A DNA stretch of 64,000 nt from Oidiodendron maius Zn (GCA_000827325.1 KN832885.1:868001-932000), one strand, 5' to 3'; counted from the first letter of the stretch, positions 43,105-55,065 are shown. A program made the numbers and translations. Notes: a model not told the origin generated them from the sequence alone.

Positions 43105-44208
43105 TCACCTTAGATTTAACACGCGAACAGCATTCCCGCCCATTACCAAGTTATAGTCCTCTTCTCTCTCATATGTCTTCTTAGCAGCTTTCAAATTAAC
43201 TGTCATACTAGGCCACTCCACTCCTCCATCCAACGGCGGAAAGAAAGGATGATCAGTCCCAAACATAATCCGATCTACACCACTAGTAGCTGTGGCCGTC
43301 TGTAGTCCTATTTTGTCATATATAACACCATCTAAGTAGATATTGTTCTTCAAAACATCCCATACCGTCTTCCTCGTGGGATTGTTAATCTTGCCTTTCG
43401 AGTCCAAAAGCCTGTCATGTTGGATACAACTCTCTATTCGTCCGGCAAGGAAGGGCAATGTGCCACCACTGTGAGATGCGATGATCTGGAGATCCGGTAC
43501 GACCGTGAAGCATCCTGAAAGGATCAAGCATGCGAGTGCAATTGTCGTCTCCATTGGGAAGCCTAGGGCCAGTGGCATAACTTGTCCATATTCCTTGCCA
43601 TGCGGACCATAAACCGATGCTGGAAGGCCGTAATGCGGGTGAAGAAAGATTGGTAGAGAGGCATCTACCAACGCCTTAAAGATAGGTATAAGAGTTGGGT
43701 CGTCCAGACCATGTCCAAGACCACTAGTCCCGAGAACGATTCCACGGGCATACGGGACGGTTTTTAATCGTGCTATTTCACCAAACACAACAGATGGAGG
43801 CGCGCTCAAGGGCAGTGCGGCGAAGAAGTACAGTCGCCCTGGGTATTCTGCACACATAGAATTCGTCGAATCGTTAATCTCCTGAGCGACTTGACCGGCA
43901 GTGTCGGAGGGCAGAAAGTCCAGCCAGGGGTTGCCAAGGGAGAGGACAGAGATATCGATATTATGATGATCCATAAACGCGATCTTTGTCTTCACATCAA
44001 AGAAGTGAGGAACCATAGGGCGGCCATTGTCAGCAGCCCTGTTCACGAGCCTAATTTGGTTGTCAGGCGGGAAAGCGCGCACATATGGTATTTCCGTGCG
44101 AGCTTTGAGGAGATCGATATAGAATGGTGGGTAGAGATGTGTGTGAATATCAACGACGGGGGTTTTGAGTGTAGATTTGGCTACCGCTCGTGCTGCAGCA
44201 GTTGCCAT
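43105..44208 (-). CDS. ACMSD-like amidohydrolase-2 family decarboxylase
   Basis: Single exon, 367 aa from the ATG at 44208 (MATAAARAVAKSTLKTP); the frame extends upstream but into leader-like sequence. Metal-site motifs appear in order: DIHTHLYP (His22, His24), IFLHPHYGLP, IIASHSGGTLPF and FGTDHPFFPP (Asp319). These are the conserved ligands of the zinc amidohydrolase_2 subfamily that includes aminocarboxymuconate-semialdehyde decarboxylase and fungal hydroxybenzoate or orsellinate-type decarboxylases. It likely removes CO2 non-oxidatively from an aromatic or muconate acid in the cytosol. It shares a 627-bp divergent promoter region with the flavin monooxygenase gene, suggesting co-regulation in aromatic catabolism (inference). 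Confidence 0.88.
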   Translation of the reverse strand: MATAAARAVAKSTLKTPVVDIHTHLYPPFYIDLLKARTEIPYVRAFPPDNQIRLVNRAADNGRPMVPHFFDVKTKIAFMDHHNIDISVLSLGNPWLDFLPSDTAGQVAQEINDSTNSMCAEYPGRLYFFAALPLSAPPSVVFGEIARLKTVPYARGIVLGTSGLGHGLDDPTLIPIFKALVDASLPIFLHPHYGLPASVYGPHGKEYGQVMPLALGFPMETTIALACLILSGCFTVVPDLQIIASHSGGTLPFLAGRIESCIQHDRLLDSKGKINNPTRKTVWDVLKNNIYLDGVIYDKIGLQTATATSGVDRIMFGTDHPFFPPLDGGVEWPSMTVNLKAAKKTYEREEDYNLVMGGNAVRVLNLR

Positions 44209-44835
44209 GTCTAAAGCAGACAGCGAGAACGATGATTGAAGTTCGGGATTATCTATCCACTTGAAACAAAAAAACAGGCAAATTAAGAGACGCAGTATCA
44301 ACTACACACCGTTTCTGGACTATCAACAACTTATCAGCCGACTAGAATGAATAGTTGTAAGGGGCATCGGGTAAGGAATCCGATATGGGTGATGAGCAGC
44401 CGACTTTCCGGAAATTTTTGCTTCCCACAGTGGAAGAATCCTGTTAGATACAGCTATGCGCATTCCGACTGCTGGAATTTGCGGTATGGTCAGAGACTCA
44501 AAGGTCAGCTTGCAAGGACAATGTGGTTGGCTCCTCCGATACAGCCGGCGGTCGCATGGCTCGGCTACAGGCAACCGACCATCACCCGCCCCTGATTTAC
44601 CGCCTCCCTAGTTATCGGAACAGTCATAGGAATACACCAATTTCGTCGCTCCAATGGCTGTAATTGGATGCTATTTCGTAGAATTGCGAGATTCTTGGTG
44701 TAACTTGAAATATACAAACGATCTATTTCCCCGCAACATAATCAGGGCTTTTGCTCCGTATGTCTGTCTGCAATCTTTTTCGTTATAACACGACGTTTTT
44801 CCAAACTCGCGGCTACCTATGCTATACCTTAGAAG
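44209..44835. promoter_or_regulatory. Divergent promoter region between decarboxylase and monooxygenase
   Basis: 627 bp with no convincing coding frame lie between two divergently transcribed catabolic genes. Shared control is an inference from layout; no specific operator was identified. Confidence 0.45.
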
Positions 44836-46202
44836 ATGGGCTCCGTTGAACCACCGAAGAGTGAATTCAATATCGTTATCATTGGTGCTGGTATTGGAGG
44901 ACTCGGCCTTGCTATAGGATTGTTGAAACAAAATGTCCCTTTCACTCTTTATGAGGCCGCAGGGGCATATAGTGCAATTGGTGCTGGAGTGGGACTGGGG
45001 CCCAACGCATTGAGAGCTATGGATATGATTGATAAACGATTTAAATCGCTTTACGATGGGATATCGACGGGCAACTTAACTCCGAACAAAGAGCATGTCA
45101 TGATGGACTTGATGCCATTGGAAGAAGGACTTGGAGGAGACAATTTTGTGCCTATTCCAGTCCAGTCTCCATCGTATATTCGGACGAGTGCGCACCGAAG
45201 GGATCTTCTCGATATCATGACAAGCCTAATTCCGTTGGATACGGTGAAATTCAACAAACGTGTCAAGTCATATGAGCAGTTAGAAGGGAGAGTTGCTATT
45301 ACATTTGAGGATGGCGAAACTGTCGAGGCAAGTGCAGTGATTGGTTGCGATGGCGCCAAAGGTGCAACCAGAGGTGCTGTTCTGGGAGAGGCGTACCCGG
45401 ACCAGGTTACTGCTACATACAGCGGCAAGTATGTTTATCGTTCAATAGTCCCTATGAAGGAAGCGATAAAAATATTAGGCAAGAACGCGGGAGATGGAAA
45501 ATGGTTTATGGGAAATGGGGCGAATTTTACAACATTTTCTATATCGAAAGGAGCGCAGTTCAACATTGTTGCATTCAAAATTGATGATAAGCCATGGACG
45601 CACCATCAATGGACGAAAATGGTTGACAGAGAAACAATGCTGGCAGACTTTGCAGTTGGCGTTGATAAGAGATTGGTAAAATTACTAGAAGTAAGTAACC
45701 ACTTCCTGCTTCAACACTGTGTATTTGAACTTTAGCTACATATGAATCTCCAGGGCTAATGAGCTATCAGTGGGCCGAGCCTCTCCAATGGTCAATACAC
45801 CACCACCTGAACACTCCTGTCTACTACAACGGCTTAATCTGCCTTCTGGGAGACTCTGCTCATGCCACAACTCCTCATCAAGCATCTGGGGCAGGGCAAT
45901 GCCTTGAAGACAGCCTTGTTCTCTCTATCCTTCTTGGCTTGGTCCAAGACTCCTCTCATATCCAAGCAGCATTCCAGGCCTACGACGAAATACGACGCCC
46001 AAGAGCACAGGAGGTAGTTAGAACCAGCCAGGAAGCAGGTTTAATCTATACCTACCAAGATCCAGTGATTGGAAGCGATATTCATAAGGTGGCGGAGAAT
46101 CTCAATAAGAGATTTCTTTGGATTTGGGAACATGACTTAGAGGCTGACGTGAATACTGGCGTCAGTAGATTCCATGAGCTTATAGCAAGCGGAAGCATTT
46201 GA
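44836..46202 (+). CDS. FAD-dependent monooxygenase, salicylate hydroxylase-like
   Basis: Exon 1 (44836-45690) and exon 2 (45771-46202) with an 80-nt intron (donor GTAAGT, acceptor CTATCAG); 428 aa. Group A flavoprotein motifs: the Rossmann GxGxxG in FNIVIIGAGIGGLGLA (17-22), RTSAHRRDLLDI, the NAD(P)H/FAD motif VIGCDGAKGATRGAV, and the second FAD motif LLGDSAHATTPHQASGAGQ followed by CLEDSLVLSILL. Earlier acceptors in the intron lead to stops, so the chosen one is the only workable splice. The family hydroxylates phenolic acids such as salicylate with NAD(P)H and O2. Paired with the ACMSD-like gene, it fits a short aromatic-degradation route. Confidence 0.92.
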
Positions 46203-46458
46203 CGTTGGTTATATCATCACATAGCAGTTAAAAAGTTGTTTTATCTTCGAATGGGTTTAGAGACCGTATGCAAAATTTCAATTCTAGGAATTAATTTCTG
46301 GTATAATATTAAATATAGCATTGAACTGATTCTTAAAGCTGAGATTTGCACATCAGGCGCAAATAAATCATGGTTTTACGAACACAATATCTAGTATTAT
46401 CATTTTCAAAAGTACAATAAAGCCATTAGTATTGATCACTACATCAGCCGTCCGTAAT
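46203..46458. other. 3' flank of monooxygenase gene up to retroposon
   Basis: A+T-rich 3' UTR-like sequence. The retroposon target-site duplication begins at 46459. Confidence 0.5.
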
Positions 46459-46473
46459 AACTGTATGTATTAT
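46459..46473. repeat. Target-site duplication, left copy (AACTGTATGTATTAT)
   Basis: Identical to 47556-47570. Confidence 0.9.
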
Positions 46474-46690
46474 TATTATTATTATTATTATCCTCCGCAA
46501 TGGCTAAGCCGCGGTACTTCTATACAATAATATCCTATATACAAAGGCTAACGCAACCTCTCGGAAGAATCCTCACTGATATGCATACCCCCTTGTAATA
46601 CAGGCAAATAATCGGGAGGCCTAGGTAAACTCGTCCAGTGGCAACTCTGAACCAAACTTCCTCCTTCTCCCTGGGATCAGACCACTGTCC

Positions 46691-46919
46691 CTGCCTCTGG
46701 TGTCCAGCCCTGTCTCTCACTCAGTTCTGTTCCTAGACGGCCTCTGGGGGCTGGTCGCTTCGCTACTTGATTGGTCGCGGTTGTAGGGCCCTATCACCCT
46801 AGTCTCAAGCTCTTTGGTCGCGTATCAATGATTTGGTCTTCGTCGTTTCTAGAGGCTCACCCCTCTAGAAAGGTAGGGTTTTGCCCAGGTTCTCGGTTAG
46901 GCGACCGCTGCTGTGGTAT
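46691..46919. repeat. 229-bp direct repeat, copy A
   Basis: Appears identical to 47058-47286 at an offset of 367 bp. Starts CTGCCTCTGGTGTCC and ends GCTGCTGTGGTAT. Confidence 0.9.
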
Positions 46920-47057
46920 NNNNNNNNNNNNNNNNNNNNNNNNNNNNNNNNNNNNNNNNNNNNNNNNNNNNNNNNNNNNNNNNNNNNNNNNNNNNNNNNN
47001 NNNNNNNNNNNNNNNNNNNNNNNNNNNNNNNNNNNNNNNNNNNNNNNNNNNNNNNNN
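46920..47057. other. Assembly gap (138 N)
   Basis: Run of N between two identical 229-bp repeats. Frames that cross it are meaningless. Confidence 0.99.
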
Positions 47058-47286
47058 CTGCCTCTGGTGTCCAGCCCTGTCTCTCACTCAGTTCTGTTCC
47101 TAGACGGCCTCTGGGGGCTGGTCGCTTCGCTACTTGATTGGTCGCGGTTGTAGGGCCCTATCACCCTAGTCTCAAGCTCTTTGGTCGCGTATCAATGATT
47201 TGGTCTTCGTCGTTTCTAGAGGCTCACCCCTCTAGAAAGGTAGGGTTTTGCCCAGGTTCTCGGTTAGGCGACCGCTGCTGTGGTAT
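47058..47286. repeat. 229-bp direct repeat, copy B
   Basis: Second copy of the 46691-46919 sequence, within the SINE-like element. Confidence 0.9.
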
Positions 47287-47433
47287 CCGGGAGCAGAAGC
47301 CGGGGCCAAGGTTCTCGGTTAGGCAAAAACCGCTGCTGTGATAACCGGGAGCAGAATCCGGGTTCAAGCTAGGCCTAGGGGGAGCAGTCCTAGGTGAACC
47401 AGCTAGTCATCTTCTGGGAGGCAACAGAAGAGG

Positions 47434-47555
47434 TGCCTAGAGCTGGATTCGAACCAACATCCCTCACATCACAGGTTTAAATAGGGTGGGCGAGACCTAT
47501 TAGGTTCGATGATGACTTTTGGGACCCAGGCGCACGACCACTGCGCCATCCGGGC
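47434..47555 (-). other. tRNA-like head of the retroposon (A and B boxes)
   Basis: A box TGGCGCAGTGG at 47538-47548 and B box GGTTCGAATCC at 47445-47455, minus strand. The D stem (GCGC/GCGC) and T stem can form. The acceptor stem has one mismatch and one wobble pair. The anticodon arm is disrupted by about 45 extra bases, so I do not call a functional tRNA. Confidence 0.7.
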
Positions 47556-47570
47556 AACTGTATGTATTAT
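47556..47570. repeat. Target-site duplication, right copy (AACTGTATGTATTAT)
   Basis: Identical to 46459-46473. Confidence 0.9.
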
Positions 47571-47592
47571 CAACTTCTTATCAATATCGATT

Positions 47593-49355
47593 TTATGTGG
47601 ATTTGCTGGACATCCATTTGCCCCTGGTGCGGATATGTGGGCCTTTCCACATGAGCAACCCGATACCGAATGGGAAAAGCACAATTGGTAAAGAGGCAAA
47701 GAAAATATACGGAACCTTGGCGCCGGCTGACTTATCAATCCATAGTGGAACGTAGAATGCCTGGGGCCACGCGATTAGGTTAAGACAGACTTGGAAGACG
47801 ATGGTGACCTCGGCAGCATCATCAGGATAGCAATCAGTCAGGTATGTGAGCAAGCAAGTAACGAGGACCTCTTGCCCGAATGTATGCAATAATAAACCAG
47901 TCAGGGCCGCCGCCCATCCTGTAGGGTAGTTGAGCTCGAGACCATAGACCAATAATCCTACCTACTACGTTTTAGCATAAAGGTTAATAGATGACAAATG
48001 CAAATTGGGGACAAACCACAATTGCAGCAAGACCGCTCCAGCATACATTCAACAACTTTTCAGGCTTCCAGAGTTCTCCCCTGGCCAATGTTCGCTTGGC
48101 CACTAGATCGCAGATAGGGCCTCCGAAGAACTCGCCAATTGCAGCACCAATCAGGCCGGAGGTAAAGCAGAACCCGACCTGCCGTACGTTGAAGTTGTAA
48201 CGACTTCCTGCTCCAAAGTTCAAGGCAAGGCCGGCGGTATTACAGACTTCGGTCATCCCGGCAACTCCATACCAGATGGAAGGCAATACTACAGCAGGAT
48301 ATGCCCACATGCGCCAGGGCTGGTTGAAATCATGAGCCCAGCTGTGCCCATTGGGGTTTTGAGGGGTGCGAAAGAGAAGACGACGTTCAACCGTTTTTCT
48401 TTTTTTGGATTCTTCAGCCGCGCATTCTCTTTCAAAAATTGTCTCTGGCACTAAATTTAATCAGAACAGAAATAGCTAAGCAATACAAATACCGGGCAGG
48501 TGGAGCGTCATACCGAAAAATATCATGAGGACAAGTAGCGCGGCATACATGATCGCTGCTAGGTACATTGACCATCTCCATCCGAGAGATTTGTTATATT
48601 GAACAGCCCCGCCGGCAATACCACCGGCGTAAGGAGCACAAACAAGCATAAAGGTATATACACCCATACGCTTGCCTTTTTCGTGGAGAAAGAACATATC
48701 CGAGATGGCAGCTGGGGCGATACAAAGACCTGCGCTTGCAAACAGTCCCATGAACATACGGCATGTAAGTGCTTGGGCATATGACTCGGATCTCGCCACT
48801 CCGATAGCAAAAAGCATGGTCACAGCGATGCCGAACAGTAGGATCGGGCGGCGTCCGAATCTGTGGCTTAGTGGAATCCAGATAAATGGTCCTATGCAAG
48901 AGGTGATTGTTGGAGCGGATCCAATATAAGTAGCAGTGGATGCCGGCGTGTGAAATTGAGAGGCAAGGGCATGTGCTCCTGGAGCCTAAAGATAATTATT
49001 GGCAAATGATCAGAGGAGGAAATGAGCTAAAACTCACAATGAGAGTTGGTGTAAACTTCAAGAGGAAGGAATCGAGGGCAAGTACTATAAGGGCCGCATG
49101 CTTTTTGAAGACACTCCAATTCTAAAAACTGCAAGTCAGAAATGCATATCCTCTCTACAACCCGAAGACACCCGCATAGGTGAAGAGTGATCTCACAAGT
49201 GGCTCGTCCGGGTCATCAGTTGGCTGAGGTACAAGAATAACTCCATGCTTAGTAGTTTTCATGGACGAAGAAGGGCTGCCGCCATTGTAAGGGGTGACAT
49301 GAACTTCAGTAAGCTTCTCCGCGACACCAGTGTCTACATCTGTTGCAATGGACAT
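47593..49355 (-). CDS. MFS transporter, fungal DHA1-like
   Basis: Five exons (49197-49355, 49038-49121, 48514-48985, 48017-48450, 47593-47961; 1518 nt, 505 aa) from the ATG at 49355 (MSIATDVDTGVAEKL). The cytosolic N-terminus carries the fungal signature GVILVPQPTDDPDEPLNWS. Next come TM1, TPASTATYIGSAPTIT, motif A PLSHRFGRRPILLFG, MFMGLFASAGLCIAPAAISD, and the loop signature WRWSMYLAAIMYAALLVLMI then FFVPETIFERE. Twelve helices are expected. The last intron uses a GTTTGT donor, the weakest in the model. Its minus strand and position beside the monooxygenase and oxoprolinase suggest uptake or export for the same pathway (inference). Confidence 0.88.
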
Positions 49356-50291
49356 GATTGTGGGGTAGTTGGGTCCTATGACTTGCTCTCCCCTTTGCGC
49401 CTTAGTAAATTTCAATTTTGTGAGACTCGTTACTGTGCGACATTGAGGATGAGGGCAATTTAATTATTACGGTTATGTCTGGCAATTAAATACATCGAGT
49501 GACCCGGGAGCCTGGGCAACAAGCCACTGGCCACATGACTGGCTACGGGGGGATTTAGGAGTACCATGAGGAGACCAGTGTGATAAGGGAGATAAAAGGG
49601 AGATACATATCATACAACACAGAGCAGTACAGTTCAGTATCGCACATGAAGCTGTATAATGGGCAAAGTCTACAAGGATCACTTGCCCTCGGGAAGATAA
49701 AAGGGGCCATCGCTTAATCCGTCCTGGCCGTCGGATGCTGGTAGCCGAAGTGGATCGAGCCAGTCTTGTCGCGCAAATGAGCCTTGCCGCTCTTATCAGG
49801 ACGACTTCAGTTTCTCGTAATGCTGTGCCCACACTATCGATGGTACAGTGGCTTTTTCCAACTGGTCGGATGCCGGATCGATGTCTACTCTTCTTGGTAC
49901 GCCATATGTTATCACGCAACATGGGCGGATGGCACGGATAGACAATACTATTGTATCACTCTAATATGTCACAGGCAAGCAGTGACCTTACAGCCAATGA
50001 CCGTGATATTAATGTATGATTATAGAAGCTGAGGGCATGGCTATGGCTGAGAGACCCGCACGGCATGATGGCCATCCACAACGGCGGAAGAAGGCTCCGA
50101 AGGCATGGCGAGCGAACAACGGCCGGCAACATGCAACCGTACCCGTGTTCTCCCATCCATGCTGTCGGATTATACAGAATTTAGAGGTCTGATCTCAAAC
50201 GCTGTTGTAGTTTTAGGAGGGAGTCGTATTCTTATTTATTCGTCCGCTTTGATGCATCATCATAACCCCTGAAAACTTCAATATATCTAGA
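49356..50291. other. Intergenic, divergent promoters of transporter and 5-oxoprolinase
   Basis: 936 bp between divergent genes. Overlapping frames on both strands at 49.47-49.94 kb have no motifs and are not called. Confidence 0.45.
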
Positions 50292-53200
50292 ATGCCGAGT
50301 AATGTGATGGACACATCAACCAAACATTCATCAACATCACCATTGGCAATGACCGGCATTAACATAGCCATAGACCGTGGCGGTACATTCACCGATGTAT
50401 GGGCTTCAATCCCCGGGCAACAGAGCGATGTGATTCTAAAACTCCTCTCTGTCGACCCTCAAAATTATCCCGACGCACCTACCGAAGGCATAAGGAGAAT
50501 ATTAGAGATTGCGGAAGGGCAAAAGATTGCGCGAGGAGAACCCCTTGACTTGTCTGCCGTATCAAATATTCGTATGGGAACCACAGTTGCTACCAATGCA
50601 CTGCTGGAACGCAAAGGCGAACGGTCTGCTTTACTTATAACGAAAGGATTCCGCGATCTTTTGTCTATAGGTAACCAGGCACGGCCAGATATTTTTGACT
50701 TAACGGTCGCAAAGGCAGGCGTGTTGTACGATAAGGTCATAGAGGTTGATGAGCGGGTCACATTGGAAGGCTTTACAGAAGATCCGGATAAAACCGTCAT
50801 TGATATCCTGTCCGATCCAGCTCTAGTGCGAGGCGTATCTGGGGAAATTGTACGCATCCTCCGGAAACCAGATTTGCTTGTGGTCCAAAAGCATATCGAG
50901 AGCCTCTTTGATGACGGGTTTCGTAGTATCTGCATCTGCTTTATCCACAGCTACACATTTCCAGAGCATGAGCTCCAAGTCGCCAAAATCGCCGAAAATT
51001 TGGGTATGAGTGTATCTATTAGTTCTGTTCTACAGCCCATGGTATGTATATCTGCGTAATTTAGTCTATCTCTTCTACGAACCTAAATCAATTTCTAGAT
51101 CAAAGCCGTCCCCAGAGGACAATCTGCCACTGCTGATGCTTATTTAACGCCGATCACGCAAAGATACATCAAAAGTTTCAGTCAGGGATTTGCGGGTGGT
51201 TTAGAAGGCTCTCAAAATACTAGATGTGATTTTATGCAAAGCGATGGAGGGCTTGTTGATTTCCGAAAGGTGTCTGGTTTGCGAGCAATTCTGTCGGGTC
51301 CAGCTGGGGGAGTTGTCGGATTCGTTAGAACATCATATGACAAGCAGACAAAGCGACCAATCATCGGTCTGGACATGGGAGGAACTTCCACGGATGTCTC
51401 ACGATATGCTGGAGCATATGAACACATTTTTGAAACAACCACTGCTGGAGTCTCTCTACAATGTCCCCAACTTGATATCAACACGGTTGCAGCCGGAGGC
51501 GGATCGAAACTATTTTGGCAGAATGGCCTTTTTAAAGTCGGTCCTGAGAGCGCCGGGGCTCACCCTGGACCTGCGTGCTACAGAAAGGGTGGGCCACTCA
51601 CAGTCACAGATGCCAATCTATTTCTAGGAAGATTGATTCCGGAATTCTTTCCAAAGATCTTCGGAAAGGACGAGAATGAATACTTAGATACCCTTGCAAC
51701 AAAGAAACTGTTTCAAAAAATTACGCTGAATATCAACTCCGAGATTCCGGTGGATGCGGACAGACTTAGCACGGAAGAGGTCGCTGCAGGATTCCTTCGG
51801 GTTGCAAATGAAAGCATGTGTAGAACGATTCGAACGTTGACAGAGGCAAGAGGGCATGATGCTGCTCATCATGACCTCGCTGTCTTTGGTGGTGCAGGTG
51901 GTCAACATGCATGTGCCATCGCGTCCGTCCTCGGCATTGGGAGAATAATATTGCATAAATATAGCTCGATTCTTTCAGCTTATGGCCTCGCATTGGCCGA
52001 TTTGGTCTCAGAAGTGCAAGATCCTCTATCCTGCGCTTTCAATCAATCAAATCTCCCGGAAATTAAGCGAAGTGTTGATCGACTTTTGGTAAAAGCAAAG
52101 CAGGATCTACAGGACCAAGGTTTGAAGGATACGATGTTGATCAACTACGAAATATATCTTAACATGCGTTATGACGGGTCAGATACGTTGATGATGATTC
52201 TACAGAATGGTGATGACTGGGATTTTAAGACATCTTTCATCAATCGCCATCGTGAGGAGTTTGGGTTTACTATGCCTAGAGAAGTCTACGTGGACGATGT
52301 GCGAATTCGCGCCATTGGGAAGAGTACAGAATATGGGTCACAATTATCACCGGCAGAAGAATTTCTTAAACTCGACTGCAAGCCAGTTTCATCGAAAGTC
52401 ATCCAAAAGAAGAAAAGCATCTACTTCGAGAAAGTGGGATGGATGGAGTCGCCAATATATTTCCTTAGCTCGCTCACCCCAGGTGATCAGGTTAATGGAC
52501 CTGCAATGATTATCGACAACACCCAAACAATCCTCGTCACGCCTAATTCTATAGCCACGGCACTGAAGAACCATGTCATTATTGACCTGGGTGAAAGTGC
52601 TTCCCAGAAAGGTTCATCGTTACCGACCATAGTCGACCCAGTTCAACTGTCAGTTTTTGGACATCGTTTTATGGGAATTGCAGAGCAAATGGGCAGGACT
52701 TTACAAAAGACCAGTGTCAGTACTAATATTAAGGAACGTCTTGATTTTTCGTGCGCATTATTTTCTGCGGATGGCAAACTTGTTGCAAATGCGCCTCATG
52801 TCCCAGTCCATCTTGGTAGCATGCAGTACGCGGTACTGTGGCAACACAATCACTGGAAGGGTCAGTTAAAGGACGGCGATGTTCTAGTCTCCAATCATCC
52901 AGTATGCGGCGGAACTCATCTACCTGATATCACAGTTATTACGCCATACTTCCAAGACGGTGAGATTGTATTCTATGTTGCTTCCAGAGGTCATCACGCA
53001 GATATCGGTGGAATCAGTGCAGGGTCATTGCCGCCAAATTCCACTGAGCTCTGGCAAGAGGGGGCTACGATCAAATCAATCAAGTTAGTAGAAAATGGTG
53101 TGTTTAACGAAGCTGCTATGGAAGAACATCTCCTACGACGTCCAGCACAATACCCAGGATGCAGTGGAGCGCGAAATCTCTCAGACAATCTCGCTGATCT

Positions 53201-54443
53201 CAGAGCCCAAGTCGGGGCAAATCAAAAGGGCATAAATCTCCTGAGGCAACTTAGCAACGAGTACAGTTTGGGAACTCTGCTTGTATGATCACTAACACCC
53301 CTTGATTAGCTATAGTAATCGCTAATTGTGCAATAGTTCTACATGAAAGCGATTCAAGAAAATGCTGAGATTGCCGTCCGTCGTCTATTAAAAGACACGT
53401 ATGAGAAGTCTGGTAGCATATTAGAGGCAGTTGACTACATGGATGATGGTAGCCCAATCAGGCTTAAAATAACTATTGATCAGATCACTGGCTCAGCAGA
53501 TTTTGATTTTACTGGTACGGGCCCCGAAGTATATGGTCAGTAAACATTATTGCTCTTACGCGAGTCTGATATCAATTAACATAATGCAGGAAGTACGAAT
53601 GCACCTCCCTCGGTCGTCTATTCTGCCATTATATATGTTCTACGGGCACTCATCAAGACTGAAATCCCTATGAATCAAGGATGTCTCACTCCAATAAATG
53701 TGATCCTACCGCCACGCACTCTCCTTTCCCCGAGTCCTGAGGCGGCAGTTGTTGGTGGAAACTGCGTGACGTCTCAGCGGGTAACTGATGTTATACTGCA
53801 CGCTTTTGATGCTTGCGCCGCCAGCCAAGGGTGTCTCAATAACCTTACATTTGGAACGAGTAGCAGCATCAATCCCGATGGTACCTATAAACCTGGATAT
53901 GGGTATTATGAGACCTTGGCCGGGGGAGCTGGGGCTGGCGAAGGCTGGCACGGAACAGATGGTGTACACGTACATATGACAAACACACGCATCACCGATC
54001 CGGAAGTTTTCGAACGACGGTACCCATGCCTTCTCCGGGAATTCAGCCTTCGCAAAGGTAGCGGCGGAAAAGGCTTATACAAAGGTGGTGATGGCTGCAT
54101 CCGGGACATCGAGTTCCGTAAGCCTGTCTCTGCGGCCATCCTCTCAGATCGTCGTGTCCATGCCCCTTACGGCCTCCATGGCGGCGAAGATGGGGCGACA
54201 GGAATAAATCTATTTATTAAGAAGACAGCCGAGGGTGAAGACCGGGTAATTAATCTTGGCCCCAAAAACAGTATCAAGGCGGAGATTGGAGACAGGATGG
54301 TAATTATGACTCCAGGAGGAGGGGCATGGGGCCATGCCACGAGCAGCAATAGGGTGCAAAAGCGGCTTGTAAATGGTGTCACGCCGAGCTTCCGTGCCAG
54401 TGGAAGCATTGCATCAATAGCGGCGATGCAAAACAGTAACTAA
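50292..54443 (+). CDS. OXP1: 5-oxoprolinase (ATP-hydrolysing), HyuA-HyuB fusion
   Basis: Four exons (50292-51041, 51099-53282, 53337-53535, 53590-54443; 3987 nt, 1328 aa). The N-terminal hydantoinase-A half has the actin-like ATP loop INIAIDRGGTFTDVWA and MGTTVATNALLERKGE. The core has FMQSDGGLVDF, LSGPAGGVVGF, GLDMGGTSTDVSRYAG, SAGAHPGPACYR and FGGAGGQHACAIA. The hydantoinase-B half has DFSCALFSADGKLVANAPHV, GTHLPDITVITPYF, ASRGHHADIGGISAGSLPP, FTGTGPEVYGSTNAPPSVVY and MTPGGGAWG. This is the full eukaryotic length and order. It converts 5-oxoproline to glutamate with ATP in the gamma-glutamyl cycle. As fungal genomes often have paralogues next to transporters and regulators, a different cyclic amide substrate is possible. 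Confidence 0.95.
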
Positions 54444-55065
54444 ATCTTTGATACACTCACCATTGATAGTTTCTGCCCATTTCCAAGAATTATCGAGCAA
54501 ATTTATCAACTTTGCGTAGCTAATCGATGCTAAGTAAATTACGAGATGGGGAGATTAGACACCTCTCTATATGGTTTGGGGAGATATTAAGTGATAAAAT
54601 TAGCATAACTGGTGACCATCTGAGATAGAAATCTTCAAACCACCTAGCTTGTATTTCCCATACGTTTTCCCTATTCCTATTACCCCGCACCTGTATTATC
54701 GTTACTAATGACTAGGAAATATAGACCAATGAAATTACAGTAATTTTGCTCAATTGCCTGATGTTCCCAAGATCGAGTTTGGGGAATTTACTCCCCGCTT
54801 TTTGTTATCTAGTGGCGTTACTAGTAATCAACATCTCACCCCACCTGCCATCAGCTCCCAGCGTATTTCCGACGACACCGGCCATCGTAGCCCACTTGTT
54901 AGCCTGGCACATTCCTCTAACCACCACTGCAAACTTCAAAATCGTAACCATATTTACTTATCTTGCCGTGGCATTGTTATATGCGAAGATAACTTGAGCT
55001 GTCGCCTCTTTACCGTCCATATAGCACCTAATGCGCTACCATTCGATTGCAAAGGCCAAGTTAGG
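54444..55065. other. Intergenic and leader of Zn2Cys6 gene
   Basis: Contains a GGGGAGATTAGACACCTCTC motif near 54546, similar to the hairpin at 34288. The regulator frame is open back to about 54754 but without an ATG. Confidence 0.45.

Larger units (their letters stand above)
46474..47555 (-). mobile_element. tRNA-derived retroposon (SINE-like) with TAA-type tail
   Basis: On the minus strand the element starts at 47555 with GCCCGGATGGCGCAGTGG, a tRNA 5' acceptor/D-arm with an A box. A B box GGTTCGAATCC and an acceptor-like CTCTAGGC follow 80-120 nt later. A body unrelated to tRNA comes next, and the element ends in (ATA)n at about 46471-46491. Perfect 15-bp target-site duplications flank it. 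RNA polymerase III promoter head, A-rich simple tail and long duplications are the defining traits of a SINE mobilised by a LINE in trans. It contains an internal 229-bp direct duplication around a run of N, so its true length is uncertain. Confidence 0.85.

Noticed and set aside
46771-47153. ORFs crossing the N run
   Set aside because: They contain undefined residues and lie in retroposon sequence duplicated around an assembly gap.
47434-47555. Functional tRNA gene
   Set aside because: The anticodon arm cannot be formed without removing about 45 bases at no recognisable intron position, the acceptor stem is mismatched, and the sequence is the head of a longer duplicated-flank element.
49473-50156. 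Antiparallel ORFs upstream of the 5-oxoprolinase
   Set aside because: No motif, and both strands are open over the same bases. Best explained as a promoter or leader region.
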